In this document: piece after piece, positions 31,101 to 42,799 of the stretch
Layout of the letters: each line of letters starts with the position of its first letter
Position numbering within the stretch: the first letter of the stretch is position 1
Origin: Isoetes taiwanensis
Taxonomy: Eukaryota; Streptophyta; Lycopodiopsida; Isoetales; Isoetaceae
Reading direction: 5' to 3'
Length of the DNA: 64,000 bases
Assembly: GCA_021234155.1 (NCBI GenBank)
Contig: JAJEKV010000022.1
Location: 5,973,852-6,037,851 of the forward strand
Position numbers and translations under genes: made by a program
The notes under the pieces: model-generated
What the model was told of the DNA's origin: nothing
Databases searched by the model: none
What the model saw: only the letters and a program-made list of their open reading frames with translations

Positions 31101-31734
31101 GCTTTATCCTTTCCTTGCTCAAGAGCACAGGCAACAAATTCAACCATTTTAAAAGATGATAGGATAAATCAAATCGAAATTAATTTCTACAACATGACCA
31201 AGCATACATAGCAATGCAACATAATGGTGATTATTGTTTTCTATGCCTAATTTCAATTATCTATCAGAACCCATGCTTAGAAGATTGTAAGACAACGCAC
31301 CAAAATATGCACAACATGCCAAAACCTAATTCTCCATTTTGTTCCATCCCCACAATCGACATAGAATATCACTTAGACCTGATAAATATAAAAATCTAGC
31401 TAATTCATAAAATCAGAATTTCAAGCATAAAAGTCCAATTCCAAGAGATCTAGTCCTGGCTCTGTGGGCAGGAGCCTGTACAGATTTCCTGGCATGCAGA
31501 TTTCCTAGCCCTTTCATCCGCTTCCTGCAATTTGCAAGGCTCTCTTCATTGTCTCTTGTGCCTTTTCATGAACCAAGCAAAAGATAGGTGACGCCACAAA
31601 ACCAGTCATGTTTTAGATATTGGCATATTCTTCTAAATATTCTCAAAAACCCACCACGTAAGGGCAACCCAAAAAGGTTTTACCGGCAAAACTAAAAAGG
31701 TGTTAGGGGGCATAGAATAGAATAAATTCAAATT
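28176..31734. other. Unassigned DNA
   Basis: No recognisable gene or transposon domain was found on either strand. Notable points are a G-rich run at 30,586-30,602, short palindromic AT-rich stretches at about 29,285-29,320, and one small Cys-rich ORF (28,806-29,033), listed separately. Long introns or decayed LTR elements would both fit. Confidence 0.4.
28806..29033 (+). CDS. Small Cys-rich ORF, unrecognised
   Basis: 75 codons, starting MEVKPRILLQKRYGSRRGSR, with seven Cys, including paired CC in RCCHASDQC and RYCCGL, and ending GGRFVPFN. There is no signal peptide at the start. It could be an exon or a decayed element. No family is recognised, and a chance frame remains quite possible. Confidence 0.18.
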   Translation: MEVKPRILLQKRYGSRRGSRKCFPNCQGMPSIFYSRRNYQAVRCCHASDQCFRYCCGLIASTTVEYLGGRFVPFN

Positions 31735-31800
31735 GAATTGATTTTTATCGTCATTGAATTGAATTGATTTTTATCGTTCACGAAGACCAATTGGCCTATG
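31735..31800 (-). mobile_element. 3'-terminal scrap of LINE family 1
   Basis: The minus strand has GTACCATAGGCCAATTGGTCTTC and AACGATAAAAATC, matching the LINE 3' ends at 24,356 and 42,466. The GATAAAAATCAATTCAATTC end is duplicated once. Confidence 0.65.
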
Positions 31801-33246
31801 GTACCAAAAAAGGACACGACAAGGAAGAGGACAAGGTAAATGTGGAGTATTTAGCGTAACAATCCATAAGCTTGGAATACTTAACATAAATGAATAATTC
31901 ATAAGCTTGCAACTAGAAACTTTCTTTTGCATCTTGCTGTCGCTCAATCGTATTGTAACTGTTGCTTGAAATTATATAAGTCTTTGAAATTATATAAGCC
32001 TAGAGCTTTTTCTGCATATAAGTCACATCATAAAACTGCCTAGTTCTAACATGCAGTGATGCGCAAAGTGATGTGCATTACTTGCAAGATAGAATGCCGC
32101 AATAAACAAACACATCACATATGCTTTGACACACTTGGCCAATAAGTCTTCAGGCCTATCAACAAGGATAATGTAAATACCCATGAGCAAAATAGAAATT
32201 GGGTCAGTAGAATGCAATTTACAAATTTAGACACCAGCCACAGAAGTAGAGCCTTAGAACTATATTGGAAGACAATGAACTTAAAGGTCTACATTTTCAA
32301 CTTGGTGTTGACCAAGAAGCTGTACGCATTTTTGAAATATTTAGAAATACCATCCAGGCTTATGAATAAGAATGAGCACGTAAGTAGCCCTGAAAAACAG
32401 AAACAATATGTCGGTATGACAAACATAAATTCAATATGTACTAAGAAATAATAAACAGAGATTATATTTTCTCCATAGATAATGGTATTCAGGGTGTTCA
32501 CCCTTCACTTCAAGTTTGTTAAATATGCTGCAGACAATATTCAAGACATTCACCCACCAAACGTTGGAAGAAAAAACTGTGTGGGGCCGGAAATCTCAAT
32601 TTGCAAAAGAGTGTTTAGAAACTTCAAATGGCAGTTGTCTGAAATGACAGAGGGACTAGAATTCTAAGCTCGTGTACAGTCGTCCTACAGTAGAAGGCAG
32701 CTTCCCAAGATGTATTGATCTGGAATTGCATTGAACAAGGAAAGTATGTTGCGTAGATTGAACAATAAGGAAAATACGTTGCATAAAACAGAACAAACTC
32801 AGTCAGCTTTATGTGAGCAGAAATTAAGTGTTGCATCACTGCCACTTGCTTCATCTTCATCATCACCATCTTCATTTTCCCTCTCATCCTCACATTCATG
32901 TTCCCCTCCTCAACAATGTCTCCTTCATCATCTGCATATGTAGGCACTATCCAATCGATGGGGTGTGACTCCTACAGCAGAATTACAAGTGGCTCTAGAC
33001 TGTGTGTGGTCCTCGACCAGCATGTCATGTTTCACTCTGATAAGAATAGCTTCATTCTCATGAAATTTAAAAGACATCTAGTTATAGCTAAAAATAGATT
33101 GATCAGCAGATATAGATAAGCCCCTAATGAAAGTACCTTAAGGTTTCGTATCCTAACGTTTCTAAAGTTTTCAAAATGAAGAAACTGGCTAGAATTCTAG
33201 GCGCTTGCAGCAGGCTTTAGAAAATAATATCATGTTCACAAAAATG
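31801..33246. other. Unassigned DNA, one acidic exon-like stretch
   Basis: Nothing is recognised. On the minus strand 32,940-32,840 encodes a run of Glu and Asp with a one-base frame change (YADDEGDIVEEG, then EHECEDERENEDGDDEDEA). It could be a broken exon, but no splice sites or partners were found. Confidence 0.3.
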
Positions 33247-33466
33247 CAACAGACTCCATCAAGTGAATTGGACATATGTTTCACAGATTCATAAAAGCCC
33301 ACAGATTAAGAAAGTGCAACAGACTCCAAGTGACTGCAACAATTGACATATGTCTCACAGATTCATAAAAGCCCACAGATTAAGAAAGTGCAACAGGCTC
33401 CATCAAGTGACTGCAACAATTGGACATATGTCTCACAGGTTCATAAAAGCCCACAGATTAAGATAT
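33247..33466. repeat. Three-copy tandem repeat, period about 71-78 bp
   Basis: CAACAGACTCCA is followed by AAGTGA, GACATATGT-TCACAG and TTCATAAAAGCCCACAGATTAAG, repeated at about 33,248, 33,319 and 33,392. The copies differ mainly by presence or absence of TCA and CTGCAACAA, giving different lengths. It lies about 430 bp downstream of the Mic10-like gene. Confidence 0.85.
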
Positions 33467-33895
33467 ATAGAAACAAATGTAACTAGCACTACATACAATA
33501 TCCCATAGATCAGACAGCAGAAACCGATATGAAATTTCACATGGAAAGTAACACCAACAAGGAAAAACAAATGACTTAATCAGATAGTTTAGCCACTAAA
33601 ATGCACATGTAATCTAATGCAAGGTACAAGAAGGTAGAGGCCTTCAAGCCATGACCTTAGAAACAATTAGACAACAATATTATTGTTAAAGAATGAAAGA
33701 TTGCCATTAAGTAGTATTTGATAATTTCCGTTTCTACCCAACCAAATAGTTAGATAGCGGAGCAAAACAACAGGGAATTGTGGCCACAAAGATGTGAGAA
33801 ATTGCTACAAAGACAGTAACAAGGCATAGGTATTATTCATGCCTTGTTTATTATCAGCCACCCACAATGCTTGGCTAAAAAAAGGGCACTCACCT

Positions 33896-34210
33896 TTATT
33901 CTTGAGAAGCAGGCAATGAGGACCCAGAAACATCAGGTGCAATAGAAACCTTGGGTTCTGCTCCATCTCGCAAAATATGAGAGCAATCAGTATAAGCCGA
34001 ACCGATACCTACTCCAGCACCAAAGGCAATGCTTGCCCAACGAGTAACTGGGCTCCGGAAGAGCAAAAGGCCTGCAAATGCTCCGCTGAGGGAAGAATAA
34101 ACTGTTCGGCGCAGGGTTAAATCATAACAAGCGTCCCATTTTGCATCGATTCCGAGATGGGTCTGTTCAGGCTGATCTCGGCGAGTGTCGTTGCTGTTGT
34201 GGCTCGCCAT
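33896..34210 (-). CDS. MIC10: Mic10-like MICOS subunit
   Basis: The 104-codon frame runs from ATG at 34,210 to TAA at 33,896. Residues 22-76 carry the family signature: DAKWDACYDLTLRR, then VYSSLSGAFAGLLLFRSP (first membrane hairpin arm, GxxxG at 43-47), then TRWASIAFGAGVGIGSAYTDC (second arm, Gly at 64, 66, 68 and 70). Mic10 oligomerises through these Gly motifs in the inner mitochondrial membrane and bends it at crista junctions. The hydrophilic tail after the Cys is longer than the core requires. The open frame extends upstream to 34,456, but the ATG used here matches the usual short N-terminus. No intron interrupts the CDS. AAGGTGAGT directly after the stop could be the donor of a 3' UTR intron. 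The gene appears intact. Confidence 0.85.
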   Translation of the reverse strand: MASHNSNDTRRDQPEQTHLGIDAKWDACYDLTLRRTVYSSLSGAFAGLLLFRSPVTRWASIAFGAGVGIGSAYTDCSHILRDGAEPKVSIAPDVSGSSLPASQE

Positions 34211-34459
34211 AGCAAATGCGATCTCCGACCGATTCTCCTGCTTAGCTGCTAATCCACAAAGCCTGCTGTTTGTTTTTGCTCTTCCGGGATTAGCTTTCCA
34301 ATCCAAAGAAGACCTAGGCCAAAGATGGTGGCTGATAACGGAACTCACCCCGTTATCACCCTCCAAATAGATCACAGACCATGGTTCATTAGCCCAATAC
34401 CTTTGATTTTGTTCTTTTGGAGGTTCAAATCCCGCCTTGAACAAAGAGTTATGCATTGT

Positions 34460-35600
34460 TTTTGTGCCAAACTCTCCTTTTTAAAAAAATAATGGGTATT
34501 CCGTTGGCTTACCGAATAGCCTATGTAATTGCTTCGCCTAATACAACTTATTCAGCTAACTGACTACCCTTGCAATTGCCCCTCACCAACAAGAGCCATG
34601 GATGCACCAAATAGCATCTTCTTGGTTTCGCTTGTGGTCAAGTAGATAATAGATCATAACACATCATTGTTCTACTACATTTACTTCATTTATGATCTTT
34701 TGGCAAGATCTGTAACTCACTCTATGTGTGACCTTTTTTTCTAAGTTCCTAGCATTCCAATGCTTGTTGATTCATAAGAGTCCTTTTTTCTTCTAGCCAT
34801 ATCTATTGCGTGGAAGACCATCCAGATAAGCAGGTTGCCTTCATATAAACCCATGAATAGAACTTGCTGATTTCACTGCCTTGGCTTCTATTATTTTTAA
34901 TCAATCTCTAGTGCCGACTGCTAGTGGGAAACATAACGAATGCCCTATAGTTCAAGAGGTTTTACTATAACGGATGGTTGGAGCAAACTATCCTTCTTTG
35001 TAGGTAGACATCACATGATTACGCTAGTTCATGCACATTTTTGAAGAGAGTTGACCGATGATAGTAAGTTTGCATCAGTTTATATTTTGCATCCTTACTT
35101 GCAAAAGGTCCACCTAAGGATATACCAATTAATTACAGGGAAAAGAATCAATTGAAGAATTGCATTCTTCCAACTAAATAGTAGGAACTCCCTCTATTGG
35201 ACTAATATATCGCCTCATTCGCCTCAAGAGGAGAAGCAGGAGGAGGCCCGAGAAGGAGGGGGTGTGGGGGCGGGAGTTTTTACATTATGCCATATGGCAT
35301 CATATGACCATTTGGATATATAACGCGCACACCACATCAACATTGCTTTGTTGCTTTGGGACTTCCTAAAATTAATGTGATACTAGATATTCCAAGTGGT
35401 GATGATTGTACTAGTATGTTTGAACATAGCAAATGATTAAACTCATAGGCATGTTTTGTGGGATGGAAGATTATACTAAAATGGGACTAGCCAGCACCTT
35501 AAAAAAGAAAAAAAAAATGGTATATTTGATGGCAAAGTAAGACTAGTGTTCAATCCACAAATTTTGGAGTGAACTAAAATGTACACAAGGTGCATAGTGC
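34460..35600. other. Unassigned DNA upstream of the Mic10-like gene
   Basis: It includes the presumed promoter of the minus-strand Mic10-like gene, but no TATA box was placed with confidence. A G-rich stretch is at about 35,230-35,280. No coding sequence is recognised. Confidence 0.4.
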
Positions 35601-35619
35601 AAACTAGATGCAGAGACTT

Positions 35620-36490
35620 TAGTGAGGCAAATACAAAGCTATATCATTATCAAGGAGCACGGAAAGAGGAGATGTAAGGGCTCCACTTCCAAGAGAAGAG
35701 ATTTCGGCTGGTATTAAAACATGGAAAACAGTAAGCAGAGGATATATCAGGGGGCTAATAGTAGCATAGATGTTTAAATGGATAGATTCTAATGTGTCTT
35801 TAGTCATAATTAGAATTCTAAATGTCGTGTTGAGGTGAGGGAAGGACTTCCTACTTCATGGAGTTTACAAATCTGGAGGTGAGTTAAATCCAGACAGTTT
35901 CAGAGTGACCACGGTAACTAGCCTACTCTCAAAATTGTTTGCAACTATACTTGAAATAAGAAATAGCTTATGGGCAACCCAAAATAATACATGAGCAATA
36001 GGACAAGCATGTTTTAAATAAAAATCCTTCCATAGTAGGTTTGATTATGTCCAAAGCAATCATAGATTTGGTAAATGGCACGAAGATCATTATTTGCCAC
36101 CTTTACTTATTTTCTAAAGGTGTTCATCATGGTACTGAAGGAGAACTTGTGGACTAACATGTGGCAATTGGAGTGCCAGAATGGACAGGATATTTAATAA
36201 TTTCGTAACCTAAGGTATGGGTCAAACTTTCTTCTCCATTGAACGAAAAATGTAGAGGCGAAGACAGAAAGCACTATAGGAGTTAATTAAAGTAGTCCAC
36301 TATCTCATACACTCTTTGGTTTATTCGTTGATAAACTGGAGGGTTGGTTAGTCAATAATATGGTGGAAGTGGAGTCAATAATTATTGGCTATATACTTGC
36401 TTTGCATTTATATGCAGATGATATAGTATTACCCTCAAGAAACAAAGAAGAAATGCACATCACTTGGAAGCTATTGACGTCCTTGGGGCT
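35620..36490 (+). pseudogene. LINE RT remnant, heavily decayed
   Basis: Across all three plus frames the RT order is readable: NPDSFRVTTVTSLLSKLFATILE (the NYRxITLxxxxxKxxxxIL segment), IGQACFK, then SYTLFGLFVDKLEGWLVNN (end of the QGCPLSP segment) and LHLYADDIVLPSRNKEEM with an intact YADD box. Stops are frequent, so this is old. It belongs to the same broad group as the LINE at 24,356-28,175. Confidence 0.7.
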
Positions 36491-36519
36491 GCTGCAGAAA
36501 GATGTTTTGGGAGAAGTCG

Positions 36520-36715
36520 CCCCCTGACGAACCTCAGGAGCTACAACCTTTCCACGTAGCCAGTGGTTTGATGCTGAGTGCAAAGAACGCAAATGATGGC
36601 TTCGCCAAGTCACAGATCCTGCTCTACGCCCAGATGCGGTCAGGCAATACCGCACTTTCCTTAAGGCTATAAAGGCCAGATACATTGCGGCCCATCAATA
36701 GGAAATGTTTGTAAA
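36520..36715 (+). pseudogene. LINE family 1 fragment (endonuclease-RT linker)
   Basis: The plus strand reads TFPRSQWFDAECKERK, a stop, WLRQVTDPALRPDAVRQYRTFL and KARYIAAHQ, matching the 27,140-26,990 part of the minus-strand LINE. It starts about 30 bases after the YADD-containing remnant ends, though in a complete LINE this part precedes the RT. Confidence 0.75.
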
Positions 36716-36719
36716 GGGT

Positions 36720-39700
36720 TTTCATGTGTGTAGGAACAATATAGCCAGCGAATAATTTATAATTTCTACACAGTTCTACACAGGGTACTGAATCCTGGAA
36801 TCCAAATATGATGCGCTAAGGATTTAAATCTTTAAAGTATGATGTGAATAACAAATAATATGATAATGAATCAGAGTTATAATTATTGCATCCGATCTGA
36901 ATACGCGGAATGTCCATAGCTTTTATCTCATAAATAAGATATGAATACAAATGACTTGGTAATGAGCAAAAATCAGATTCAACCAGAGCTGCATCTAATT
37001 TGGCCCGCTCCAGTTGAGAAATGATCTCGAGCGACAACGCCATTGCCTCTGCAACTTCCACCGGAGTTGGCAAAAGTGTTGCGAATGCTAAATGTTATTA
37101 GTGGTAATTGTTTCTGTTGTGGTAGCTGTTCGCTAAATAGTATCTCCGACTGAGAGGAACAAACCAAAGAAGACTTCACGCAAGCTATGTGACGTCTAAA
37201 TGCTTAAACGACTTGAACTCCTTTGAACATATAACTGCCATTCCTACTCTAATACTAAAACTGGCCACTTCCTACATAAATATGCAAAGACAAGCCGTCT
37301 CATGGTAACATAACAAAGTATATCTCCATGCATCTCTTAATCTCCATCAACTGTACTCTGAAGTTGTGAGTAAAAGAAGAAGAGAAATTCCTGGATGCCC
37401 ATAGTACGTGCACATTGTATTAAATCAACGTTGGCATTCCAACCAATTTGATGAACTAACCAAAGCAAAACATCAAAGGCAAAAATAAGCAGACAAAGCA
37501 TGACATAACTTACAAATTTGGTAGGCTCTTTGGAACGACCAGTTGCATAGTCAATAAAGTGTGAATTCCCACCAACGTTGTTGCTGACAGAGTTTCAGGC
37601 TTTGATAAATCACCCTACCAGATCAAGAAATTTGCAAATAAAACAAACTCTTTGGCTAATAACTTGAGTTTTGTTATTTTTATTAGAGCATTTAAATGTC
37701 CCAACAATCTGTTACTTATATTGGCAATAGTGGCACTCCAATCTTGAAGAAAATCTGTAGGAGCATGACTTGGGCAAACTAGACAACACCCTCATCAAGA
37801 GCTTTTCAAACTACCTGATGACCTAGGGTGCAAGTAGCTCCTACTATCAAAATAATGCTAGGGTTCCTGAAGTGACAGGGATGCCATGCCCACAACTTTA
37901 CACTTTCTATTACTCTTTTTGTCTATAGAGATATTAGAATAATGTGGAAGTGTTATGTAAAGGCATGCTAAAGTCCCAATTTCATCTATAACTTCTTTTG
38001 AATCACAAAATGCACCATCCTTGATCTCCTCAGTACCACTTTTAGCTTTACAGGTCATATCATTGCACTTGCAAGCAACAAGGAACAGTCATCCATTAAC
38101 TTCTATATTGAACAACAAAAGTAGGAAAAACAAAAGTGAAATATAGTAATTTGAACTGTGGGAAGAAGAAAATGATAAAGGGAAATTGGATGAGAAGCCG
38201 GAATACACCATAAATATGAGGTCTGTAATCAGACGTACTTGTAAATAGCTGTCATGCAGACAAAGCAAACAGTCAAACTGATTTAACAAAATGCTGCCTA
38301 TGCATTAACACTCAAACATACTAGATAAAACTGGACAAGATTATTATTTTTACAACCATAAAGTTCAGCAGATAATGCTTCTTATCATTCAGGGTTTGCA
38401 ATGAATAGGTAGCTCATAAGCCCATATGTAAAAGCCTCTAGTGTGAAGGAATTTTGCTGGGCATCTACCCTTTAATCACTGGGAAAAGACAACATTAATT
38501 CTCAATTGATGTTCTAGAACTCAGTAAAATCAAGACAAGAAAGAACAAGGACAGGAGTAGACTTCATTGTCCATCTTAAACAAGACAGAAAGCTTGCTTA
38601 CAAAGTGGCATCCTTATAGCTATCTAGACCCTCTGTAAGCATTCTAAAGAACAGAAGATAAATGAGAAATACAAGGATCTCACCATTTAGAACTATGCAA
38701 CACCATAATGACAAGTTACGAACTCAACTAAAAGCCAGAGTAGCTTGTATTCTGCTAATATTTGAACTGTCATGTTTTGGAACGCTACATCATAAGAGGC
38801 TACCTGTTCATTATGCCAGTGGCACTTGACACCCTCCCAAATTTCTAGCAGGGCAATAGAGATCAGAGAAGAGATGAAGCATCAACAACCTGTAGAACAG
38901 ACGAAGGAGATGGGAGACGAAGCCACGGTCGAAGGAGGAAAGAAAAAAGGTAAGAAAAAAGGTATGACGTGGCAGGACATGTGGCATACATATGGCATAG
39001 CTAGAATTGCACAAAATCGTGCACCTCAGGTTAGGCAACTCGGCTAAAAAAAAGTTATATATTGGTGGGAAGAAAGATAAAAACTATTAAGTTGAACAAA
39101 TGTCGACAGTGGTTCTTCGGATGTGTGTTTGGCTATCAACCGTTTCATCATGAGTTTAAGTCCATGTAAAGGCGCACTATTTATTTTCCAACAAGCTATT
39201 TGAAGTCCAAGAAAGAGATGAAGATACAATGGCATCAAAAAAGCTGTACAAGTTTTAGTTTTTATTTAAGTGATTGTGGATGGCATGATGGATGTGCTGA
39301 CCTAGAAAAGGCAGCAGCACCCCATTACCTATATAAAAAGTGAAAAATTAGGGTGCCACTGACCTGGATGGGACTTGCCAACCTATGGTTGATGAAAATG
39401 AAGTGATGTTAGAAGTTTTTAGTATCTTTTTTTTTCCTTGGAAGACTTCTATAGATGCATTTGAAGACATGAAGACATTTTGATATTGGATTTTATTAAG
39501 TTGTGATGCTAATTTTTATGACCTACTTTTGAGGACCAAGTTGAAGACATGAAGATCAAATATAAGTTTTTGAAGAATTCATCGATGCGATGAATAGTCT
39601 TGAAGGAATAATGTTATGTGTTTTATCTTGACTATTTTTGTATAATATGCTTAAATTGATGAAACGTATGCATAAATGTAGAATTATATGGGTGTAGTTT

Positions 39701-39740
39701 GGAGGAAATGTAAAAAATGTGCAAATATGGACTTGAAGGA
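36720..39740. other. Unassigned DNA with exon-like pieces
   Basis: No complete gene is recognised. Weak minus-strand candidates are 37,614-37,514 (a 101-bp frame, GDLSKPETLSATTLVG at its start, bounded by a TAG acceptor and GTAAGT donor), 37,073-36,900 (PTPVEVAEAMALSLEIISQL) and 38,058-37,858. They could be exons of one decayed or unrecognised gene, but no family pattern was found. The LINE fragment at 36,520-36,715 lies just beyond them. Confidence 0.25.
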
Positions 39741-39747
39741 GTATTAA

Positions 39748-40743
39748 CACTAGAGTTGTCTCAGGGACCTGTTTGGGCTCATCAACCCGTATGGGTCCCT
39801 CAATCCCTTCTCCATATTATGGACTAGTTCTTCATGATACTTATGAGATTTTAAATATGAACACCTGAATTGTAAGATTAAAGTTGTACCACCATATTCA
39901 ATAGCAAAATAAAATTCTTCACAAGTCTGGCACAAATCGCACCTTGAAATCCACTCAATTCTATGGTCTTGATGATGTGATATAATCTCATGACACTCAA
40001 CATGGAATACAAATTTCAAGATAACATTAATTTTCGATGAACGTAGCCTACAAATGCTACTCATTTTTCAAATTTCATGTGATTTCATAAAAATTTGATA
40101 TATCAATGAGCAAATCATAATTTCAATCCTTGAGAGACCCAGTTGGGTCCCTAAGGAATTTCTGAAAAACAAACATCTGGGAACTATTTCATATCCATGA
40201 TATTTGAAATAGAATAAGGATGTGAAGGTACTATTATTTTTCAATGGAAGTAGATAGTAAGTACTACACGTCTTGCTAAATGGATTTCATTTTTTCAAAA
40301 ACAGGAGTAGTACTATGAATTTTCAAAATTTTAACCCTCGGGGGACCTAACTGGGTCCATAAAGAACTTCTGAACTTCAAGCTTTAAGGAATTATTTCTC
40401 GAAAATTCTACCATAGAATTTTCTAATTCTTCTTGTGATAGATTTCTCATATCATGAATTACAAGATGGAAGAATTAGAATTCCTAGGAAAAATCATATT
40501 TACAAAATAATGTGAGAAATGTTAGACTTTGAGAATAAACTTGACCCCTTTGCATTCGGCTCCATATTATGGCTGGTAATAGAAGCTTTCTATATTTTTC
40601 ATAAATTTTTCCTTATATGTACACTCATGGAGGACAACATATTGTGAGTATGTAGACAAATTCTTTATCTCGGAGCTATAATAGAATTTCAAAAAAAGTG
40701 TACGAATGAACCCATTTGGGTTCATCAAGGGACAACTCTAGTG
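39748..40743. mobile_element. Non-autonomous TIR element (CACTA-type ends or TTAA-flanked)
   Basis: The 996-bp segment starts CACTAGAGTTGTC and ends with its exact reverse complement (13-bp perfect terminal inverted repeat), with TTAA on both sides. Subterminal motifs of the form GGGACC-N5-TGGGTCC recur in both orientations at 39,763-39,798, 40,127-40,160, 40,340-40,365 and 40,708-40,733. CACTA-starting ends and repeated subterminal motifs are features of CACTA elements, but the flanking duplication there is usually 3 bp. TTAA would suggest a piggyBac-like element. No transposase is encoded. Confidence 0.75.
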
Positions 40744-41218
40744 TTAAAGTCCTTGTAAATATATTTTCAATGGTTGATAAGTTGATGATTTGTCATGAAT
40801 CTAGAGGAGTATGGTAGTTGCAATGGTGTTTGGATGGCCTAGATTTGATGTTGAGTGGCTAGGATCAAGTGGAGTTTCCAATAAGAGAGCCAAAATTCAT
40901 GTAGAAGGGAGGCCCAATTTTGGAAGATGACATCTGGACAAAGTTCTTGAAGTTGTGAGTATCTTTCTTGATCAGTTGAATATTATTATGTTGAAATATG
41001 GTATTTTGAGTATGATTATGTGGTTCTCTTGATCTTTATCTCAATTTCTCTAATCTCAAATGAAGCTATGAGTTGGTGCAAAATAATTATGATGGTATGA
41101 TTATGTTGATGGTATATGATGCCAGTAGAGTGAGGCTTAGCCTATCTCATATACCTTGGAATTTGTTTTGGTTCTTGTCGTTGGTTCTTTGGTCTTCAGT
41201 TTGCATTTGGTTGCGTTG

Positions 41219-42470
41219 ACCAAGTTAATCAATTTGGCCAAGACCAAGGTGGTTCTCATATCGTCTGCACGCCAGCCAAGGGCCCCAACCCTTACTTATC
41301 GTGGTCAAAATATTGAAGCGGTACCCCCATATAAATATTTGGGGGTGGAGTTCACATCTGCCATGAACTGGGACAATTCCATCCGACTGCGAGCTGCAGT
41401 AGGTTGGAAGGCACTCTATGTAATGCAAGAACAACAGCCACAAGGCGAAGCTGTATGATTGGACCCAACAGTCGCATCTATTCAAGGTGCTAGTAGAACC
41501 TGTGCTTTTATATGGGGTCGAGGTCTGGGGCCCGGTGGTTTCCCTTGCCACTTGGAATGACTTGGAGCATGTGCAGAAAGCTTTTTTGGCACGGGCCCTG
41601 GGGGTAAAGTCCATAGTTCCATACCAAATATTGTTGCAGGAGACAAGTTCCTTGCCTCTTCAGAGGGGGGCTATTGACGGACACATCATCTACTTCCAAA
41701 AGGTGATCAATATGGACGATGCTCGTCTCCCTAACCTCACTTACACTGTGGCAATGGGGCCTCAATTCCTAAAGGCTTGCTAGCAAGAAAAGAGAGCTCA
41801 GTGGCTGGCCAGATGGAATGTGCAGGAGCACAGGTGCATTGGAGTGCAAACGGAGGGAGATCGCCACAGTCTCAGACAGTACCTTGATACATGCTTCCTC
41901 AACAAACTATGGGATGACAGCACCCTTGAACAGGTCAAGACGGCACATTACCAACGCCACATAAACCCCATGTTGGAGCAGGGCCCGGAATGCTACTGCG
42001 CACTAATCTACCCATGAAAAAGTGCAGATCCATTGTCTCTATTCGCATAGGTACACACCATCTCCCGATTGAGACGAGGAGATAAATTGCAGAGCCGTGC
42101 CAAGTAAGGCTTTGTCAATGCTGCCAAATTGGAGCTGTGGAAGACGAATGCCACACCCCGGCATATGATGACATTTGGATACGCTATGCTGAGATGTTGA
42201 GCATGGCCTGGGTACGGGGATCATACCTTCAAGAGGTCATGGATCGTCGAGATCAGCTCAGTCCTCAGGCACTTGCCTGATATGTGTATATGTTTCTTTC
42301 CTCCCATGATAGATGTTTGTAAAGTTTGACAGTAATCCTATTTCGGTCACGATTTTTCCCATAAAAACCCTACGGGATGGGGTTTTTAAACCCGGACAAT
42401 AATACCTTGTTGGGCCTCCTTTTTTGGTCCCATAGGCCAATTGGTCTCCATGGAAGATAAAAACTATATT
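41219..42470 (+). mobile_element. LINE family 1 copy, 5' truncated
   Basis: The plus strand matches the C-terminal third of the LINE at 24,356-28,175: KTKVVLISSARQ, YKYLGVEFTSAMNWD, VLLYGVEVWGPVVSLATW and ARLPNLTYTVAMGPQ, then RMPHPGI-like C-terminal text and the 3' UTR with ACCCGGACAATAATACC, ending CCCATAGGCCAATTGGTCTCC and GAAGATAAAAAC. One frame break is near 41,455 and others follow after 41,780. It lacks the SINE-like insertion, so it shows the pre-insertion state. Confidence 0.85.
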
Positions 42471-42799
42471 CTACGGAAAGGAAAATAAATGGGAGGGGAA
42501 AACGGGATGTGGAAAAACAACTCGATATAAAGTGCCTCTCTGATTCACAACACAAGGGATATGGTACCTGCATTATTTCTGGATTTGTAGAGTAGGTATC
42601 TGGAGGCCCTCATCCTGGGGGTTGTAGCTAATGCAAGACACATATGGCATGTGTGTACATAGGGTTAAGAGAAATTAACCCTTATACGGAATTTCCTTAA
42701 ATCTTTCACATTTTATATACCCCTACCACTTTTTTAGTCAAGAACTTTCTAGATGAAATATTGCAGATAAAAGAAATAAGTATTCAAAAGTTGAAGTTA

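Noticed and set aside
33247-33466. Regularly spaced repeats considered as a CRISPR array
   Set aside because: Only three copies of a 71-78-bp tandem unit without distinct spacers, in a plant nuclear context.
34415-34440. Perfect-looking B box GGTTCAAATCCC
   Set aside because: The T stem does not pair and no convincing A box or cloverleaf surrounds it, so it is not called a tRNA gene.
34211-34456. Extension of the Mic10-like frame upstream
   Set aside because: The extra 82 codons have no family similarity and read as 5' UTR. The ATG at 34,210 gives the usual short N-terminus.
38826-39047. Lys-rich 73-codon plus ORF
   Set aside because: Low complexity (GGKKKGKKKG) with no conserved pattern or splice partners found.
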